Assembly: GCA_007449985.2 (NCBI GenBank) | Contig: VIIQ02000026.1 | Location: forward strand, 551,016 to 615,015 | DNA: 64,000 nt | Reading direction: 5' to 3' | From: Desmodesmus armatus | Lineage: Eukaryota > Chlorophyta > Chlorophyceae > Sphaeropleales > Scenedesmaceae | Shown: positions 61,034 through 64,000 of the stretch, in pieces | Numbering within the stretch: position 1 is the stretch's first letter | Layout of the letters: the number at the start of each line of letters is the position of its first letter | Notes under the pieces: model-generated | Told to the model about the DNA's origin: nothing | Databases searched by the model: none | What the model saw: only the letters and a program-made list of their open reading frames with translations | Position numbers and translations under genes: made by a program

Positions 61034-61459
61034 CTTCTCAGGAAAACATGGTGTAGGGTGGTCTCCTCCTTGCAAACGTCTCCTCTGCAGACGCCGAGTG
61101 TGGTGGTGGGTTCTCTTCTTTCCATGCTGTCCCGGTCCCCGTCCTTGTGGGTCCTGCAAATGATATTGGTTTTCCCTTCCGATGCTAGGTGTCGCTGCAC
61201 CGTAGCTGCTTGAGCCGCCCGTGTAACCACTTCATCTTCTTCTTCTCAGAAGAGAGCTCAGCTCAGCGTTTCCAGCGTCACGTTTAGGGGCAGCTCAGCG
61301 TTTCCAGTGCGTTGGCAGGTGTTTGTTGGTGTGCCCACGTGAGCTGTTGGGAGCCGTATGAGATCTTAATCATTAAGTGTGGATAGGAGCTAGCTGCTGT
61401 CGTGGTTCCCCCCCCGCCCACTCGCTGCCAAGCGCTGAGCTGCCCCTTTACCCTATGTT

Positions 61460-62640
61460 TTGCACAGGGGGGGGGGTTCATGCTGGCCGGCGAGCCATGG
61501 CGATTGGTTTGACATTGGCCGTGGTGTGCGTCAGGGCTGTGTGATTGCTACTCTGTTGTTCAACATCTTCTTTGATTGTGTTGTCAGGCTGTCGCTGGCA
61601 GAGATGCCTGAGGGTTGTGGTGTGCGGCTGGCCTTCAGGGCTGAGGGAGAGGTACTGCCTTGGCATGCCAGGGCTGGTGGGCCCAGCACCATGCTGACTA
61701 TAGCTGCTCTCATGTATGCGGATGACCTGGTGCTTATGAGCTGTGACAGGTGTGAGTTGGAGCTTATGCTCAAGGTATTCGACTCTGTCTGCAGAGGATG
61801 GCATGTGTGTCAATGCGGCCAAGACCGAGCTCATGGCTGTTTGTCATGATGGTCAACCACTAGAGAGTGTGCAGTTGTCATGTGGTGAGGCGCGCTATGT
61901 GCCCTCTTTCAAGTATCTGGGGTGTGTGGTCGATAACCTCTGCAAGCTGGGAAGCTGAGGTCACTGCTCGCATCAGCAAGACCAGGGGCCGCTTTGCGGA
62001 GATGCAGCGTGTGTGGGGCGCCCGTAGCTTGGGCGTCAAGCTCAAGATGCAGTGCTTCCGTGCGTATGTGCTGCCTGTGCTACTGTTTGGCAGTGAGACC
62101 TGGGCTATTACTCAGAAGCAGGCTGACCGTTGGAAGTGGTGCACTCTGATTGCCTCCGGCATATTTTGAATGTGCGTCGCGCTGATCGGCACAGCAGGCA
62201 ACTTTATGGTCTCAGTGTGACACAGTCAGCCTAGCCAGCCACCTCACAGCCCACAGGCTGCGGTGGCTGGGGCACGTCTTGCGTATGGGGAGGAGCGTTA
62301 CCCTCGACAGGTGCTCTTCTCACTTATGCACGACGCTGGTGCAGCACCGCGGGGGGCACTGCCTATGAGCTGGGAAAAATGTGTCACGAGGGATCTGCAG
62401 GCCTTGGGGCAGCCAACGAACATGCACGACCTTACGGATGCATGTGCGTTGCGCGGTTCATGGCGGAGCATGCTCTACAGACTGACACACCACGAGCTAA
62501 TGGGGTGCCTTTCCGGCGACCACTCAATGCCACACGCTACAGCAGCAGGATGCGGCAGCGCGCTGAGACCCTGCCGTTCCAGGCAGCATGGTCTGCAACT
62601 GGACCAGGGGTCATGTCCAACTGAGTTGCTTGTATAGTAT
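61460..62640 (+). pseudogene. 5'-truncated LINE (non-LTR retrotransposon) reverse transcriptase
   Basis: In successive frames the sequence reads GRGVRQGCVIATLLFNIFFD (RT domain), LMYADDLVLMS with the catalytic YADD at about 61714-61725, GMCVNAAKTELMAV, YLGCVV, then RVWGARSLGVKLKMQCFRAY, VLPVLLFGSETWAI, and, after a further shift, RLRWLGHVLRMG and ERYPRQVLFSLMHDAG. These are the RT palm and the C-terminal region of LINE ORF2 proteins. The endonuclease part is missing, and frame changes occur near 61790, 61950 and 62165-62290, so it is dead. It lies entirely between the two inverted-repeat arms. Confidence 0.85.
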
Positions 62641-62885
62641 ATGTACAACATACTACCTATATTAGTTCTTTTTCTTGTGCTGTTGGCTTTGAGGGCCGTA
62701 ACTGGCCCAGCTTTCTAGTGCCCTAGGTCACTGGTCGCCTGGTGGTGTATTGCTTTCTTGCACCAAGGTCGCTGCTAGCAGCATGCTGCGCGATGAACCT
62801 GGCTGGAAACACGTGTAATGATGATGGGGGGCATTGCAACATCTGGTGTGCAGTCTTCACATCATGTGACAAATGACCACAGCTG

Positions 62886-63227
62886 GCTCAGCTTTGTACA
62901 AGCAGCAGGGCGGGCAGGTTGTGACCTATGCGGCCACAAAATGCTTGCCTGGAGGGCAATATGATGGCAGGATTTGAACCTGCGCCCTTTCGGACTGGAA
63001 CCCTTACTCCAGCGCCTTAGACCGCTCGGCACATGATCGTGGTAAGGCTGAATGGATGTGCATCGGGGTCGGAAATGGGGTCTATGAAGGCCGAAAGGGT
63101 TTAGAAACTAGGGTTTAGCCGCGAACCCAAAAAGGGCCCGAAACGCTCTGAAACACCTACATTTCAGCTCTCATATCCCTCCTCTAATTCGTGAGGCCCT
63201 ATCGAGCCCAGAGAGGTGGGTTCCCCG
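62886..63227. repeat. Right arm of the large inverted repeat
   Basis: Reverse complement of 60563-60895, with small indels including about 14 extra bases near 62925. Confidence 0.9.
62959..63038 (-). pseudogene. Decayed copy of the tRNA-Leu(AAG) gene
   Basis: Same gene as at 60752-60830 but with one G lost after the acceptor stem, one G inserted in the anticodon loop, one A inserted in the variable arm, and a mutated 3' acceptor strand (CATCATA in place of CATGATC). It should not fold into a working tRNA. Confidence 0.85.
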
Positions 63228-64000
63228 TCACCCTGCCGTTCCCGCCCCACGCTTGTGCCTGCAGTCCTCACAGGTGCTGCTGGCTGTGCTGTGTAGCATG
63301 ACCGCTTCGCTACGCAGCGAACGTATACTTTGCTATAGCCCGGTTGCAGCGTGTCTGGTCGAGCAGCTGCTGGTAAAGCCACATGCTGACTATTGCTTTC
63401 CAAAAGGGGCCCAGGTCCTGCTTTTGACGCCATGTCACCTTGGCATGCGTCACATGCTTCCGTATCATTCTTTGCTGGTGTGTTACAGGCCACAGCAGGT
63501 GGAGTGTGCAGCTCGTGTGTTGCCCCCGTACCCAGTTTCTGCAGGATGGTGGACTTTGGCAATTGCTGTCATCAGCCCGTGCCTTCCTGATACACCATGC
63601 CTTGAAAGCAGTCCGGAGACACCAGCCAATATTGCTTGATGACTGTGCTGCACTTACGATTTCCTTTTCAGAGGCGACTAGCTGCATCTGCATGCGCTGT
63701 GCACACGTGGGCTGCTGATGTAGAGGGATTGAAGCTGAACTTATGACTTTCCCCACGTCATGTGTTTGTAACACAGACCTGACTATCCACCAAAGGGCTG
63801 AGCTACACAGAAGCGGCACATGTCAGAAACTGCTGTGAACCTGGACGGCTCGTGTGCCAAAACCAAAGTTGTGCGCATGTGTCTGAGTAGTCTCGAAAGC
63901 TTTGTCAGCGTCTGATGCTGATGCTGCATCGCACCCATGCTTGACTGCTGGATGATGACACCTTGGACTTTCGTGTCAAAACCAGCCCATGTGCGTTCAC
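63228..64000. other. Unassigned right end
   Basis: A 169-codon frame is open on the minus strand at 63819-63310. It has no recognisable motif, and exon structure is unclear. I cannot say whether it is coding. Confidence 0.25.

Overview
The window is nuclear DNA of a eukaryote, most likely a chlorophyte green alga. The evidence is dense GT-AG introns in every gene (often 10 to 20 per gene, acceptors usually ending in tgcag), long (CTG)n tracts, interstitial telomere-type tracts of the TTTAGGG form, a plant/algal SOS1-type Na+/H+ antiporter, an EDS5-like MATE carrier with a transit-like N-terminus, and a plant-style DNA ligase 1 with two in-frame starts. There are no operons or bacterial signals. 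All coding calls below were assembled by hand from exons, using splice sites and reading-frame phase, so single-base errors in boundaries are possible.

Layout. 1-660 (-): 5' part missing, coiled-coil protein running off the left edge. 1893-7614 (+): LMBR1-domain protein 2 (LMBRD2) homologue, 14 exons. 9528-13378 (+): large protein I do not recognise. 13.4-17.0 kb: no gene; holds a tRNA-like unit and a pair of perfect hairpins. 26359-16990 (-): SOS1/NHX7-type Na+/H+ exchanger, 16 exons, first exon not found. 27430-30970 (+): unknown, probably organelle-targeted protein with a His/Lys-rich tail. 31480-36874 (+): MATE carrier. 36.9-43.2 kb: gene-poor and repeat-rich. 47952-43233 (-): BTB-kelch protein. 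48426-60214 (+): DNA ligase 1, 21 exons. 60.5-63.2 kb: inverted repeat carrying a tRNA-Leu(AAG) gene on the left arm and a decayed copy on the right, enclosing a 5'-truncated LINE reverse transcriptase. 63.2-64 kb: unassigned.

The most unusual feature is a recurrent structure I call exon-edge echoes: local tandem duplications, with units of roughly 95-260 bp, that straddle exon/intron junctions and leave partial exon copies with intact GT or AG sites inside the neighbouring intron. They occur in five unrelated genes on both strands; in the MATE gene the six introns after exons 2-7 each carry one. A second recurrent pattern is that (CTG)n tracts lie just upstream of 3' splice sites. A third is that several otherwise convincing reading frames miss exactly one G in a short G run, which suggests either consensus errors in the assembly or recent decay.

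The genes are functionally unrelated neighbours (membrane transport, ubiquitin-type adaptor, DNA replication), as expected for a eukaryotic chromosome; I see no sign that they act together.
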